Positions 1 to 15,041 are shown, counted from the first letter of the stretch. The stretch is 64,000 bases of DNA from Septoria linicola (GCA_024114885.1 CP099427.1:806001-870000); one strand, 5' to 3'. A program made the numbers and translations. Notes: a model not told the origin generated them from the letters alone.

Positions 1-1985
1 GCACGTATGGATAGCGTGCGAGACGCAAGGTCGGTTGCGCGGTATTGACACCCTCAGCGCACATTCCGACTACTGTATAATGTGTATTCTTACCATGTTC
101 ATACTGCGTGTTGAGTCTCCGAGCAAGAGATAAAAGGGCTACAGCAGCGGCGTTGAGGCGCGGATAGAAGGAACGTTACGGGAGAAGCGGAGCCAGGGCA
201 GCTCGGTCTCCAGATCTCTTGAGATCTTCTCAAAGCAGAAAGCAGATGGCATAGGGTTCGGCAGGGGTTTTTCACCTACTACTTTTACGGCACAGCGGGG
301 TGTTGCAGGCAAGCAAGTTGCAGGACGTTTCATAGAAGTTCTCTTTAAGGTTGGTCAACGGCATGAAGTACAAAAAGAAAGTTCAAAGCAAGCACGAATC
401 CATACTGGGCAAAATTGGACACAGCATCGACAGTGACAGAACGGGATACAAGCCAGTGGGATGACACGTCGTAGACAGTGCTTTGCAGGCATACACATGT
501 AGTCGGAATAAAATGCTAGGCGCTAGGACTTGATTAGACATCTGTCCCAGAAACTTAGTTGGACCTTGTCATGACGAAAATAAGGCGTAGGTTTCTGACC
601 TCTCCAGATTGGTTCATCGATGCATCTGACTCCACTTCCATGAAAGGATCATGACTCTACATAGTTCATTACCTCCGGCTCGAACAGCTGGCGTCTCCTT
701 CCGTTGCCTGACCCTACGATTGTAGAGGTAGGTTGGAAGCCCTGAGCCGCGCGCGCGCGCAATGTGAATGTACATCCGATGATGCTGGACATTGGCCCAG
801 CATGTTCAGAGGCCAAGTGTGGTGCCGACTTCTCATCTCTCTTCATGACAACCTCCAGATCAGAATCAAAGGTCGTTCACCTGAGCCGAGAGGGTGCTAA
901 ACATACGAGCTAGGGCCACCTATGTCTTGTTATGGATGTTTATGTGCCAAGCTTTTCGATGCTTCGTGGGCAGAGACTGCTGTGGTTGGATTTTGTACGC
1001 ATCGCTTGACGTCGGTAGAATGGCATTCCTAGCTTCAGATCTTTTTCAATAGCCTTGCGTCTGAGATATGGCGAGGCTCGTAAGTCGGTCTGCGGCACAG
1101 CTATCAACAAAGCACATTGACCTTACCGACGCTGTTGTTGTACTTCTAGATCGTCCCCACCCAGTCCTCCACAGGCAAGACGTATCCTGTGACTCGGAGC
1201 TCAGAGGTGTGGTCTTGATGAGTATCGGGGGAGCAAGTAGTCGAGTTGAAGTCCCGTTCGAGACTTTGACAAGAAAGGCATGCCAGACGACGTTACGACA
1301 TCCGTGTCCCAAGTCCGAAGCTATGATCAGGATTCGGAGTGCGTTTGAAAGAAGAAAAATCGTCCACGCTCAGTATTCGATTGTTGAGGCTTTGTCCTTG
1401 ACGAAGTGGTCACCTCTCGATGGCCGAATCCGATGAACAAAGGACACTGCTGTTAGATGGTTGTTACTGCGAGATCCGCGTGGAACCGCTGCTTCACATG
1501 CAGCACCTCATCTTGTCGCGTATGTTCAATCCAGAAGCGCATACCAGTCATCACCAACCTGAGAATGAAGTACATCTCGAATGTCTTACGTTTGCTTGAC
1601 AACGAATGTCGCGATGCCCTCAACCTCAGTCGAAGCGGCACATCCGTCGACAAACCAAGAAGAACGTTTCGTGAGCGCGCACGAATTGCTCGAAAGGCTT
1701 TCGGAACCATCACACTCGTGCTTGCGGCACATTTCCTTCGGGATGTCAACGAGCCCATGGCGTTGACCGCCAGTCTTGTGTGGTTCGCACCTCTTTATGG
1801 CTTTTGAAGAACGCGTACGTAAGTGACTCGACTTTTGAGCAAACGACGGACAGCTCTTGCATGCGCGGGCGTTTGGGGTCCCACTGAAGTCGAAATTCCT
1901 CCATTCAATGGCAAACACTTCTGCTGCTATATCGCCGGCCATACGAACATCTGAACTCCCTTAGATCGCGATCGGCCTGTCAGCA
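1..1985. other. gene-less left flank
   Basis: No reading frame here shows a recognisable domain, a plausible intron pattern or a signal peptide. The longest candidate is a 118-codon minus-strand frame at 1586-1942, with no family resemblance. A 13-base alternating CG run lies at 748-760. The final few hundred bases should contain the promoter of the secreted-protein gene that starts at 1986. Confidence 0.6.
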
Positions 1986-2848
1986 ATGCAGATTGCACGC
2001 ACCATCCTCCTCTTAGGCACGCTCACGTGCGCTGCTGTTGCCGACATCAGCAACAAGACCGCCACCACTTTCGCTCACGGCATCTACAACACGAACAATG
2101 TGACCCTTTCGACTGCCACAACTGTCCCTGAGGCCTCCCTCACTATAAGTGATGGCGAGCGCGCCGCAGTAACTCCAGCGGGTCTCATCTGCCACGACGA
2201 CAGAAAGCCGTATCCCTGCTTCGGCATCGAGCGACGTCTTGCCATTGAGGCTATTGATTGGTTCTGCGGTGTGTACCACGACCATGTGTTCGACATCCCG
2301 TTCAACAATGTTGGAGGCACCTAGTAAGTTGTCAATGAGTAAGGTCCCGTTTGTCATGTCCCGCTGACGACTAAGTACAGCTACTACGCTTCGTCCAACG
2401 CGGGTCCAGAACCAAAAGGCGTCTTCAACACTCTTGCCGACCAAGGCAAGATCACGGTCACCATCAGCATCCTCGACGATAAGTGTGCTCCCGTTGTGGT
2501 GATGAGCCAGGAGGCGTGTCGCCAGTGGCTGCGCATCCCGATCGACCAGTATGTCTATCAGTTCTTATGGCGTCTGTAGATGACTGACTGACAATCTGCA
2601 GGTGCGACATCGAGGGTGTCAGCAACAAGCACGGCGGCTACATCGATCATGGCTGCTTGCGGTACGAGTTCCAGCCAAATCCAATCTACTGGCCAAGCTG
2701 CGGCTATAAGCACTGCGTATGTCAAACGCTATGCCTACTGGCAGTCCTTATGAGATTATCAAAGCTGACTTCTGTCTAGTCAGTATCTGGCCAGACCTGC
2801 TATGTGGACGGCAACGAGTTCGCACCCCTTTCAGCCTTGGCGATGTGA
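1986..2848 (+). CDS. small secreted cysteine-rich protein (effector-like)
   Basis: Four exons by splice signals: 1986-2323, 2381-2548, 2602-2716 and 2780-2848; the introns are 57, 53 and 63 bp and all junctions keep frame. The product is 229 residues. Residues 1-19 form a clear secretion signal (positive start, LLLGTL core, cleavage expected after AVA and before DIS). The mature part holds ten cysteines, enough for five disulfides, spread over all four exons, and N-glycosylation sequons (NKT, NNVT) near its start. No transmembrane segment or catalytic motif is seen. I do not recognise the family. Small size, an even cysteine count and a gene-poor setting fit a secreted effector or other apoplastic protein, but that role is inference. 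The start is well supported because the signal peptide begins at the first ATG of the frame. Confidence 0.8.
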
Positions 2849-5230
2849 CGAGATCACACTGTTCTATACGTAGTGCAAGCGCAGTCACAGGCCAGAGCGC
2901 CGCGAAACGTCTTACTCGGAACGGAGCAGTAATGCACATCGACGGCAGAAAGTAGCCAACAGCATAGCATGACGCATTGATGAACCACATAGACCCAGAA
3001 CTCAGCGCAAGTCTACGGCTTCTCCAAAAACATAACGTACTCTCCACTACACACGATCCATTTCACGAGCTACTCCGTGCAGACGTCGGAGAGCGACACA
3101 TCATGCTCATCACCGTGAAGAAGCAAGTCGGAGTTTGCAGCCAGTGCCAAATTGACACGTTGTGTACCAGAAGTGCAAGTATGTCATCGCTGGCGTCAGT
3201 GATGTTTGTGATGTGTCCTGTCGGTAGCTAGGATATACCTTGTTACTGAGTGCCGGTGCTGCAGGTATGAACTTTCAGTCGGGAACCAGTTCTATAGATA
3301 TGCTTTTTTTGCAGACCGTCCTTCGCTAGCCTAGGCAACTAGTGCTGTGCAGATCTCTCCCGGCCAGCAGTCTAAGAGACTGTTCCGCCCATGAGTGTGA
3401 CCATCGTCCTCTACTGCCAAGATGGCATGCTATCGGATTGTTGTATTGATCCTACGGAGTCGTTTGGCGGTCCGTGATCCGGTCAGCGTCTCAGCCACCA
3501 AAGTGTACCAAAGGGCACGTCTTCCATAATACACAGCGCGTTTCCCGCGAAGCTGAGATCCATCAATAGCAGAGTCAATTAGGCCCTTTGTGGCGCCTGC
3601 ACGACATAGATGCCCAAAGGCTACATGTCATGCATGCAGCGTTGTATCGATTGATCGGAACTGCGTCCTGCACATCTCTTGCTCTGCCAGACTGGAAGTC
3701 CCGAGCATCGCCGTCCGAGCAGTGAGCAGCACTGCACGACCTCTGCATTCCGAAGCAGGTAATCACATGCATAACGCATACAAAGCTATCCGACGCTTCA
3801 AGCACCCGTGCATTTGAGCTTCTAGATGATCATATCGACATCTGGAATGCTTCAGCTGGAGGACATGCCATCTTGCCTTGATGCTACTGCTTCTGTTTTT
3901 TGATCCCTCAAGAGCTTTCCAGTCATTGCCATATGTTCTGGTTTGGTGAGAATAGAAGCTTGCCTTTCCTTCAACCCCCAAAACAGCTGCTGTCGGTCCT
4001 CGAGGCTCGTGCGCCTGAGCAGGTTCTTTGCATACCTGTTCAACGAAAGATGCCTTGGGAGAGAATTCGCGGGCATTGTGAATAGCGAAGTACCATGTCG
4101 GGAGGCAGGAACGACCTGGAGATTGGCCAGCAGAGCAACATCGCACGGTTTGCATGAAGGAAAAGCGCTCTTGTGTTCTGGGAATCCAGGACACACAAGT
4201 CGCTGCAGACTGGCAAATGTCTTGTCCCGGAGGTTCAACCATCCTTACGCCAGCTTGAAACGGACCAGATATGGCTTGAAAACCAGCCGCCGAGACGACT
4301 ACATAGTCGAAGGTCTCCAGTACGAGCAAGATGGCAAGTATGAATGACTATAGGTCGTGTGTAACCAGGTGGACGCAACCAAGACAGCAGACCACCCGTG
4401 AGGCACGTAGGCTTCATTGGTGCTATCCCGACACATGATCTTCAAACCCAGGTCGAACCGCGAACGTCTACTGTTCTTGTGATTCGTATACTGTTCACAA
4501 GTCCACAAGCTTGGCCATGCCCTCTCTCTTCCGCACTCTACAATGTGCCTATAGCTCTCTGCTCTTGTCCACGACACAGCTATGCGGCAAGCTTGTAACT
4601 GTGTCCAGTACTAGCCAATGCCATGTCAAGCTAGATGCGCCATATGCCTATACATGCATGCAAATAGCCGTGCTCACCGCCGACTTCAACTAGCACTGGT
4701 GTAGCTTCACCTCGTAATCATGCGACTTTGGGTGTACGCTCGCCCGTATCGAGCATGTCCCTGAGCTGCCATGCCATTATCGCAGCTCCACAAAGTAAAC
4801 GTATCAAGCACGGTAGCTGAAAGGCCTCTCAATAGGCACTAGAAATGGATAATGAAGCCCGGAGAAACAAAGAAATGGCTAAACAGCTCGACACGTGAGA
4901 CTCGCTGCGTCTTTTCCCAATTGTGCTTACTGTGGGCCATCCCCGCGAAGCCGCAAATGCAAGCCAAGGCGGCCTCGGTGCAGTGTGAGGAGGTTTCCCA
5001 GCAGGCAAAATTTAATGTCAATGCGTCCTTCGTCACTGGTGCGCATCCTCTCTTCATTCATCCATTGTCTGCACTCTGTGACTCTCCATTTGACTCACAT
5101 TACCACAATTCGCGCTACCCTCTTTGTGAATACTTAATCATCGCCATTGAGCGCTCCTTTCTGCCATTCTTCTGCACCACCTCCTCCGCCCATCCGAGAA
5201 AAACAGCTTCTGCACACCGCCGATATCGCC
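2849..5230. other. gene-poor intergenic region
   Basis: About 2.4 kb between the secreted-protein gene and homocitrate synthase. A 188-codon minus-strand frame (3763-4329) and a 134-codon plus-strand frame (3943-4347) overlap each other and resemble no family. No repeats or transposon remnants were recognised. The last 150 bp are the promoter and leader of homocitrate synthase. Confidence 0.55.
5091..5097 (+). promoter_or_regulatory. Gcn4/CpcA-type site TGACTCA
   Basis: A perfect TGACTCA lies 134 bp upstream of the homocitrate synthase ATG. This heptamer is the consensus of the bZIP activator of general amino-acid control (Gcn4 in yeast, CpcA/CPC-1 in moulds), which is known to drive lysine biosynthesis genes. 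The site is seen directly; its use here is inferred from sequence and position. Confidence 0.6.
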
Positions 5231-6748
5231 ATGTGCCCAGCTCCAGACGAGGCGCCTACAAATGGCCACGCCAACGGCAATGGCGTGAGCAATGGCAATC
5301 ACGAAGGCTTCCAGTACGCAATCCGTGCCAAGTGAGCTGTAGCAAGCCATTTCCTTGTACTAACACATGGTAGAGCATTCGAGACCAAGCAAGCCTCGAG
5401 ACCTCAAGCTACCAACCCATACGCGCCTGTCCAGGATTTCTTGAGCAACGTCAGCAGCTTCAAGATCATCGAATCGACGCTACGAGAAGGTGAACAATTT
5501 GCCAATGCCTATTTCGACACCGAGACCAAGATCAAGATCGCCAAGGCGCTGGACGACTTTGGAGTCGACTACATTGAGCTCACCTCCCCCGCGGCAAGTG
5601 AGCAGTCAAGATTGGACTGCGAGGCGATTTGCAAGCTTGGATTGAAGGCCAAGATCCTGACACACGTGCGATGTAACATGAGCGACGCCAAGCTGGCAGT
5701 GTCCACTGGTGTCGACGGTGTAGATGTTGTCATTGGCACCAGCAGCCATCTCATGGAGCACAGCCATGGCAAGGACATGACATATATTAAGAACACTGCG
5801 ATCGAGGTCATCCAATACGTCAAGTCGCAGGGTAAGGAGATCCGATTCAGCTCCGAGGACTCTTTCCGCAGCAACTTGGTCGATCTTTTGACCATCTACA
5901 GCGCCGTTGACAAGGTCGGCGTGCACCGTGTCGGTATCGCAGATACTGTTGGATGTGCCACTCCTCGCCAAGTGTACGATCTGGTCCGAACACTGCGTGG
6001 TGTGGTGAGCTGTGACATCGAGACCCACTTTCACGACGACACTGGCTGCGCAATCGCCAACGCCTACTGCGCTCTCGAGGCAGGTGCCACCCACATTGAT
6101 ACTTCAGTGATTGGTATCGGCGAGAGGAACGGCATCACTCCACTCGGTGGACTCATGGCTCGCATGATTGTGGCCGATCGTGACTATGTCAAGTCCAAGT
6201 ACAAGCTGGAGAAGCTCAAGGAACTGGAAGACTTGGTCGCCGAGGCTGTTGAGATCAACGTGCCATTCAACAACCCAATCACTGGTTTCTGTGCCTTCAC
6301 GCACAAGGCCGGTATCCACGCCAAGGCTATTCTCAACAACCCTTCGACTTACGAGATCATCAACCCAGCTGATTTCGGTATGAGCCGATATGTGCACTTT
6401 GCCTCCCGACTTACTGGGTGGAATGCTATCAAGTCGCGTGCCGAGCAACTTGGTCTGGGCATGACCGATACTCAAATCAAGGCCGTTACTCTCAAGATTA
6501 AGGCGCTGGCGGACGTGAGGCCGCTCGCCATCGACGACGCAGACAGCATCATCAGAAACTTCCACTTCAACCTCAGCGCTGATAAGGAGAAGGAGCTCCT
6601 TCAGCTGTCCGAGCAAGAGAAGAAGAAGTTCAAGAAGGCCGAACAAGATCTCAACAAGGAGGCCGAGAAGCGTGAACTGGATGAAACTGCCGATGCACAG
6701 GCTGAAGTCCCTGCTGCTAAGAAGAGCAAGACCGCGGTCGTGTCATAG
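5231..6748 (+). CDS. LYS20: homocitrate synthase
   Basis: Exons 5231-5331 and 5374-6748 flank a 42 bp intron; the product is 491 residues. The enzyme condenses acetyl-CoA with 2-oxoglutarate to homocitrate, the first committed step of the fungal alpha-aminoadipate route to lysine. The HMGL-like TIM barrel starts at [12 protein letters not shown] (about residues 66-77), with the catalytic and metal-site Arg-Glu pair. It carries the metal-binding HFHDD motif (histidines near 252 and 254) and the GERNG and HKAGIHAKA motifs. The first 35 residues are an Asn/Gly-rich leader with no clear mitochondrial presequence. The C-terminus is lysine/glutamate-rich and ends in a basic AAKKSKTA stretch that looks like a nuclear localisation signal. 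A reading frame exists from a TTG at 5441, but the spliced upstream exon restores the conserved [13 protein letters not shown] segment, so ATG 5231 is preferred. A TGACTCA lies upstream. Confidence 0.95.
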
Positions 6749-9879
<3,131 letters not shown>

Positions 9880-10307
9880 ATGTTGATGGATAAGGTGCGG
9901 AACTAAGTGTAGATACCTTTTGTTGATATGATACCAGTGGGTCTGAATATGCTTTGCTCCCTTTACCCTGCTACCTTGTGAGCTTTGCAGCATTTTCTGT
10001 CACCTTCGAATATGCCCTACGACTCCGATGTAGAGGTCCATTCTGTACATTCCACTGTTACATCTTTCTCGTATCGGTGTTTCAGAGTCGATGGCGATAC
10101 ACATGAGGCTGCTTCCCGTAAGCCGTCCAAGGTACAGCCCCTCGTGTCAAGAAGAAACTCGTGAAGTTGTGCTTGAGTTGAGTGAATTGAATGTTTGCTC
10201 CCAATTGGCAAACATGGCAGGAGCCCGCGCCAAGACCAGTTGGTGGTTCATCTCCTTGCTCGGCCCATGCAAGCGGATCGATAATCAGCATACCAGCAAG
10301 CGCTATA
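9880..10307. other. intergenic region
   Basis: 428 bp holding the 3' flank of the GMC gene and the promoter of the FAR1/Zn2Cys6 gene. A 90-codon plus-strand frame at 10091-10363 has no recognisable content and overlaps the true first exon in another frame. Confidence 0.6.
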
Positions 10308-12713
10308 ATGAACGGACAGCACCCGCAGCAGCAGTGTCAGTGATGGTCTTGGCTGTATTGTGATTGTATGTCGGTGTGATGCTGAACTTCCTCCTTAGAT
10401 CCACGATTTCCAGCTCCTCCTCAGCAACAGCAGCAGCAGCAGCAGCAGCAGCAAGCGCATCAACAAGAAGCACAGAACAGCTCGTACGGCGGCTATAGCA
10501 CAACAGCTGCTCCTCCATACCAAACAGTCCAGTACACATATCCCACCCCACTTACTGGACTGCAGCGTCCACAGCAACATCCCCCACCGCAGCCTTCGCA
10601 GTACTTTCAAGCGCTTCCTCAAGGCGCGCCAACGACTACTCGACGACGACAGCCTTCGCAGAAACAACGACAGCAAAGCACCCCACAGCCACCTACTTTG
10701 GGTAGTCTAGACCAACACAATGGCCGGTCGTCCCTCCCTTTCAGTCCAGGCAACGGACCTGGCGCGCCTCCCCCAGAGCGAAACTCACCGCCGCCAGGCT
10801 TCGAGGAAGAACTCATGAATGCTCTCCAGAATCGCACAGACGATGGCGATCCACCTGCCGCGACTAGAGCTAACGACGAGGACGAGGACGATGACGATCA
10901 AGACGTCGTCGACGAGGACGAGCCCGTGTATCAGCTGCCACCACCGCCCGAGAATGAGTACGCAGATGAGGTCGAGCTAGAGAAAGCAATCCACGCCTGG
11001 AGTCTCGAGCACGGCTACGAGCTAGTCCGGCGTGCAAGCAAGAAGAACGCAAAGGGACAGCTCTATAAGCGCTACTACCATTGCAGTAAACATGGCAGGG
11101 TCAGCAGCAACAAGACGCCCGAAAAGGACAAGGTGCGAGTCAATCGCAAGAGCAACCGCATAGGCTGTCCCATGTCACTGGCGGCGGTCAGTGTCAATCC
11201 TCATGACCCGACTGGGAACTGGCAGATCAGGCTGCGTAAAGCACACCACAACCATCCGGCTGTTGAGGCAAATGAATTGGCGGGGCATAGGAGGAGAGCG
11301 CGGTTTGGCGCCGTGGAGAAGGCGGTGGATGGCCTGTTTGCGATCAACACGAGTACCAACGACGTGCTCAAGTTCTTGCAGAGAACACAACCGGAAGGAC
11401 TGTTCAAGAGGACTGATGTCGCCAATATGAAGCTCAAGTTCAAGAAACATGGCACTTGTGCGAACCAAGCGGAGAGCGGGCACGCTGAAGTCACTCCGCA
11501 GACCACTCCATCGGCTGCGCAGAAGGGCTTTCCTTCTGCATGCAATACCTGTAGAGGGAGGAAGAGTAAGTGCGACAGCCAAAGACCAAATTGTGGCAGC
11601 TGTCTCAAGAGCGGTGCGGTCTGCACCTATGACCATGTCCCTACTTCGAGATCTTCGCAACAGCAACCTTTGCCGCCAGCGCCGCCCAATCGACCCCAAC
11701 AGCAGACCCCGACCGCCAGTTCTGCGCGTGCACGACAGCCACAACGTCAAGCATTGGCTGGTGCTGCAGACGACGACGTGATGCAAATCGACCCACCCCA
11801 GCCCAACTTCCAGATACCACCCGACAATGGCCACATGAATCCAATGAATCAAGCAACATCACAGGCAGCACAGGCGCAGCAAGTCTTTGCTGCCATCGCT
11901 GCATTTCAGCAAGAACACATTACGCCTACACGTCTTGACCTCAACAGCAGCGCTGTGGAAGTGCTGGCCTCGTCAACGTGCGGCAATGGCGATAGCTATA
12001 GATCGGCCATACCCCAGTATTTCAGCATAGGCGGTGACTGGAAGAAGTACAAGGAGGCCTTCGAGAGCGCGGCTGTAAAGGAGAATTGTGTGGACGTTTT
12101 GCTTGGACACAAGAAAGAGCCAGACAAGCCCAAGCCCGCTGAGGGTGAAGCTGGGATCGAAGTCGAGGTACACAACGAATACATCAAACAGCTGGCGATC
12201 TTCAAGAGACGAAATGAGATGTTGAAACAGGGACTTAGAGACACTTTGGCACCTGCTCTATGGAACAGAGTCAAGCCATACCACAATGCATCTGGGATGT
12301 GGACGGCACTTGAGGACATGTGCTGCCCTCGAGGTTCCGATCAAGCATATGCGCGTTTCAACGACATTCTCTACGTGACATTGGCAAACTGCGGCGGAAA
12401 CCTGGACCACTACATCCACACTATCGAGCTCAAGTGGACCGAGTTCAACGAGCTCGCCAATACACATGAAAGCCGAAGATCGAGTTCACAGCTGAACATG
12501 TCTGCTGCGGAAGTGCTCAAGCGCAAAGTTGCCGGAAATGGGACCATCCCCGAAGAAATGCTTTGCTTTTTGTTTTTGCGCAATCTTGGACCACAGCACC
12601 AGAACTTGGCCGCGAACATGTGCGTTGCTAACAACATTGGCGGATTCGGAAGTGGCGAGCGCTGTGGATTCCGCGGTCTTTGTGCACAGGTGAAGAGGAG
12701 ATTTGAGCCATGA
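10308..12713 (+). CDS. FAR1-like + Zn2Cys6 + copia-Gag-like chimeric protein
   Basis: Exons 10308-10335 (28 bp) and 10399-12713, intron 63 bp, product 780 residues. The mini-exon encodes MNGQHPQQQ and splices in frame into a Gln/Pro-rich region with an 11-residue polyQ run (10422-10454). After an acidic stretch comes a FAR1-type zinc domain (about residues 199-295), recognised by the HGYELVRR start, CSKHG, RIGCPMSL, W and HHNH ligands; this fold is used by Mutator-like transposases and by regulators derived from them. Residues about 391-421 are a complete Zn2Cys6 binuclear cluster (C-X2-C-X6-C-X6-C-X2-C-X6-C). A second Gln/Pro-rich linker leads to residues about 549-777, which follow the pattern of the UBN2/copia Gag domain (LWNRV, MWTALEDM, YARFNDIL, FLRNLGPQHQNL). 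The parts suggest a DNA-binding regulator assembled partly from transposon proteins. No transposase, protease or polymerase region is present. Confidence 0.8.
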
Positions 12714-13245
12714 GCGTGGCTTTCTGAGGTCTTGCAGTTCCTCGAGCGTGACTTGAGCTGGAGTTCTGGAGCTGGTTCGGATCGTGTTAGCTAATTTTTG
12801 AAGTGTAGATACCCCTTTGCGCGCAATGAAGAACAGATTCTCCAGCTTGAATACTCTACAACGTCTTTAGCCGTGGTTGTATCTGCAATTGCTCTCCCTG
12901 GTCATCTCTCGCCGGATCTCATGGCATCGAAGGAAGCTTGGCCGAGCTTGACATGGAGAAGATGTGGAGAAGACTTCACCTAGCCTTGGCGCGTTTCTGG
13001 GCGCCTGCCAATCACACCACGAGTTTGCACGTCCCGCTCCAGGCATGACCACGAGTTTGATGCCGATCTCAAAGGTAACGCGGGACAATGTGCAGCGACC
13101 GCGAAGCGACCTCGCGTGGTTGTGGTGATGATGTAGGTGGTAGTTTCGTTCGCGTTCGCGCTTTCATTTTTATCGTCCTTCGACACCCTCTCTCATATTG
13201 CAACACATTGACTCGCTGCCGCACGCAGCGCTACATGAGAACAAG
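12714..13245. other. intergenic region
   Basis: 532 bp containing the 3' flank of the chimeric regulator gene and the promoter of the MFS permease. No gene or repeat is seen. Confidence 0.6.
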
Positions 13246-15041
13246 ATGGGTAAAGCAGATATCATAGACAAAGATCATAGCGATGATGGCGATCGCACGC
13301 CGATCCACGAAGAAAACCAAATCGCGACACACTTGCACAACGTCCATACACAAGACCTCTCCGATCCAGATGCCGGCAAAAGCGATGAAGAACGAGCTGC
13401 GATTGTACGTGTATTGTCATAGTCTCGTCTGTCTCTGTAGGAGAAGTACGAACTGACTCGTCACGTGCTGCCTAGGACAAAAAACTGCTCCGAAAACTCG
13501 ACCTCAAGCTTATACCATGGCTCACACTCCTCTACCTCGTTTCCTTCCTCGATAGAACCAATATCGGCAACGCCAAGATCGATGGTTCGGGCAGTCTAAC
13601 GTGTATCTGAGACATCGCTGACCTTCAATTTATCATTTTAGGTCTCATAACCGACCTCCACATGACCCAGGGGCAATATCAAGCCTCCCTCTCCATCTTC
13701 TTCGTCAGCTACTCGCTTTTCGAACCCCTCACCAACGTCCTCCTCAAGAAGCTTCGCCCCAGCGTCTTCATCCCGGCAATAATGCTCTTTTGGGGCATCT
13801 GTATGACGTGCATGGGTCTCGTGCATAATTTCAGTGGATTGGCTACGGCGAGGTTCTTTCTGGGAATGTTTGAGGCGGGATTATTTCCGGGTGTGAACTA
13901 TTACCTGTCGTGTTGGTATAAGAGGTCTGAGTTTGGACTTCGAGCAGCGATCTTCTTTTCGGCAGCCGCGTTGGCTGGATCTTTTGGTGGACTGTTGGCG
14001 GCAGGGATCATTCAAATGGCGGGTGTCGGAGGAAAGCCTGGGTGGGCGTGGTGAGTGCCGCTGCCAGATAGTTCGGGATGGGAAAGAAAGTGCTGATGTG
14101 TTGTCTAGGATCTTCATTCTCGAAGGCCTGGCTACCGTCATCATCGGCATTGCGAGTTACTGGATGGTCCACGACTTCCCGGATTCAGCAACCTTCCTTA
14201 GCGACGATGATCGCAAACGTGTCATCTTGCGTCTCGCCGCAGACAAGCAAGGCTCCGCCAGACACGAGGATTTCAAGATGGCGTACTTCTGGCAATCTCT
14301 CAAGGACTGGAAGACTTACGCATACTCCATTATCTACATGGGCGCTGACATGCCTCTGTACGCCTTTAGCCTGTTCCTGCCAACTATTATTCGCGAGGGA
14401 GGCTTCGCAGGAGGCAGCACCACGACCGCAAACCTATTGAGTGTTTCACCCTATGCCGTTGCGGCAGTGTTGACGATCTTGGTCGGCTGGTATGCAGATC
14501 GAACGCAAAATCGAGGATTGGCCAATATTGCCGTCTCGACGTTGGGCATCGCAGGATTTGCCATGCTGCTTGGTAGTGCGGATCCCAAGGTCCAGTATGG
14601 AGGAGTCTTTCTGGCTGCTGCGGGAATCTATCCTTGCATTGTAAGTCTGCCGACGTTGATTTATTCTGAGATGTGACACGGGGTTTGTGCTAATACAGTC
14701 ATCAGCCTAACACGATCGCATGGGCGTCCAACAATCTAGAGGGCAGCTACAAGCGTGGTATCACGATTGGATTCTTTGTAGGCTGGGGAAATCTGAACGG
14801 AATCGTATCAAGCAACATCTACCCCGAAGCGAATTCGCCGAGATATCTGCCAGGACATGGCGTTGTCTTGGGATATCTGGCGGTGTGTCTTTTCGGAGGT
14901 AATATCGTGACACACTTTTTGCTGGAGGCTGAGAACAAGAAGAAGAAAGCTGGTGAAAGGGACTATCTTATTGAGGGCAAGAGTGATGAGGAGATCAAAG
15001 AGATTGGAGATAGGAACCCGAGCTTCTTGTATGTGACGTAG
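13246..15041 (+). CDS. MFS transporter, allantoate permease (Dal5/ACS) type
   Basis: Five exons: 13246-13404, 13476-13584, 13642-14050, 14109-14640 and 14706-15041; introns of 57-71 bp; the product is 514 residues. After a charged cytoplasmic N-terminus of about 60 residues, the first membrane segment carries the anion:cation symporter family signature LYLVSFLDRTNIGNAKI. The rest fits a 12-segment MFS protein with a central cytoplasmic loop near the DDDRKRVI region. The Dal5-like subfamily is recognised by WYKRSEFGLRAAIFFSAAALAGSFGG and SNNLEGSYKRG. Members import allantoate, nicotinate-type vitamins or other small organic anions at the plasma membrane; the substrate is not predictable. The start is the first ATG compatible with the family N-terminus; the frame is open 16 codons further upstream without an ATG. 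Confidence 0.93.

Noticed and set aside
748..760. Alternating CG run as a regulatory or Z-DNA element
   Set aside because: Only 13 bases long and with no nearby gene; too weak to call.
1586..1942. 118-codon minus-strand frame upstream of the secreted-protein gene
   Set aside because: No family resemblance, and it overlaps another frame of equal length on the plus strand.
3763..4329. 188-codon minus-strand frame in the 2849-5230 gap
   Set aside because: No recognisable motif, overlapped by plus-strand frames of similar length, and no splice-consistent extension; kept as unproven.
5606..6646. Two long minus-strand frames (162 and 180 codons) opposite homocitrate synthase
   Set aside because: Shadows of a strongly coding strand; Leu/Val-rich composition arises from reverse-complemented Lys/Asp/Glu codons.
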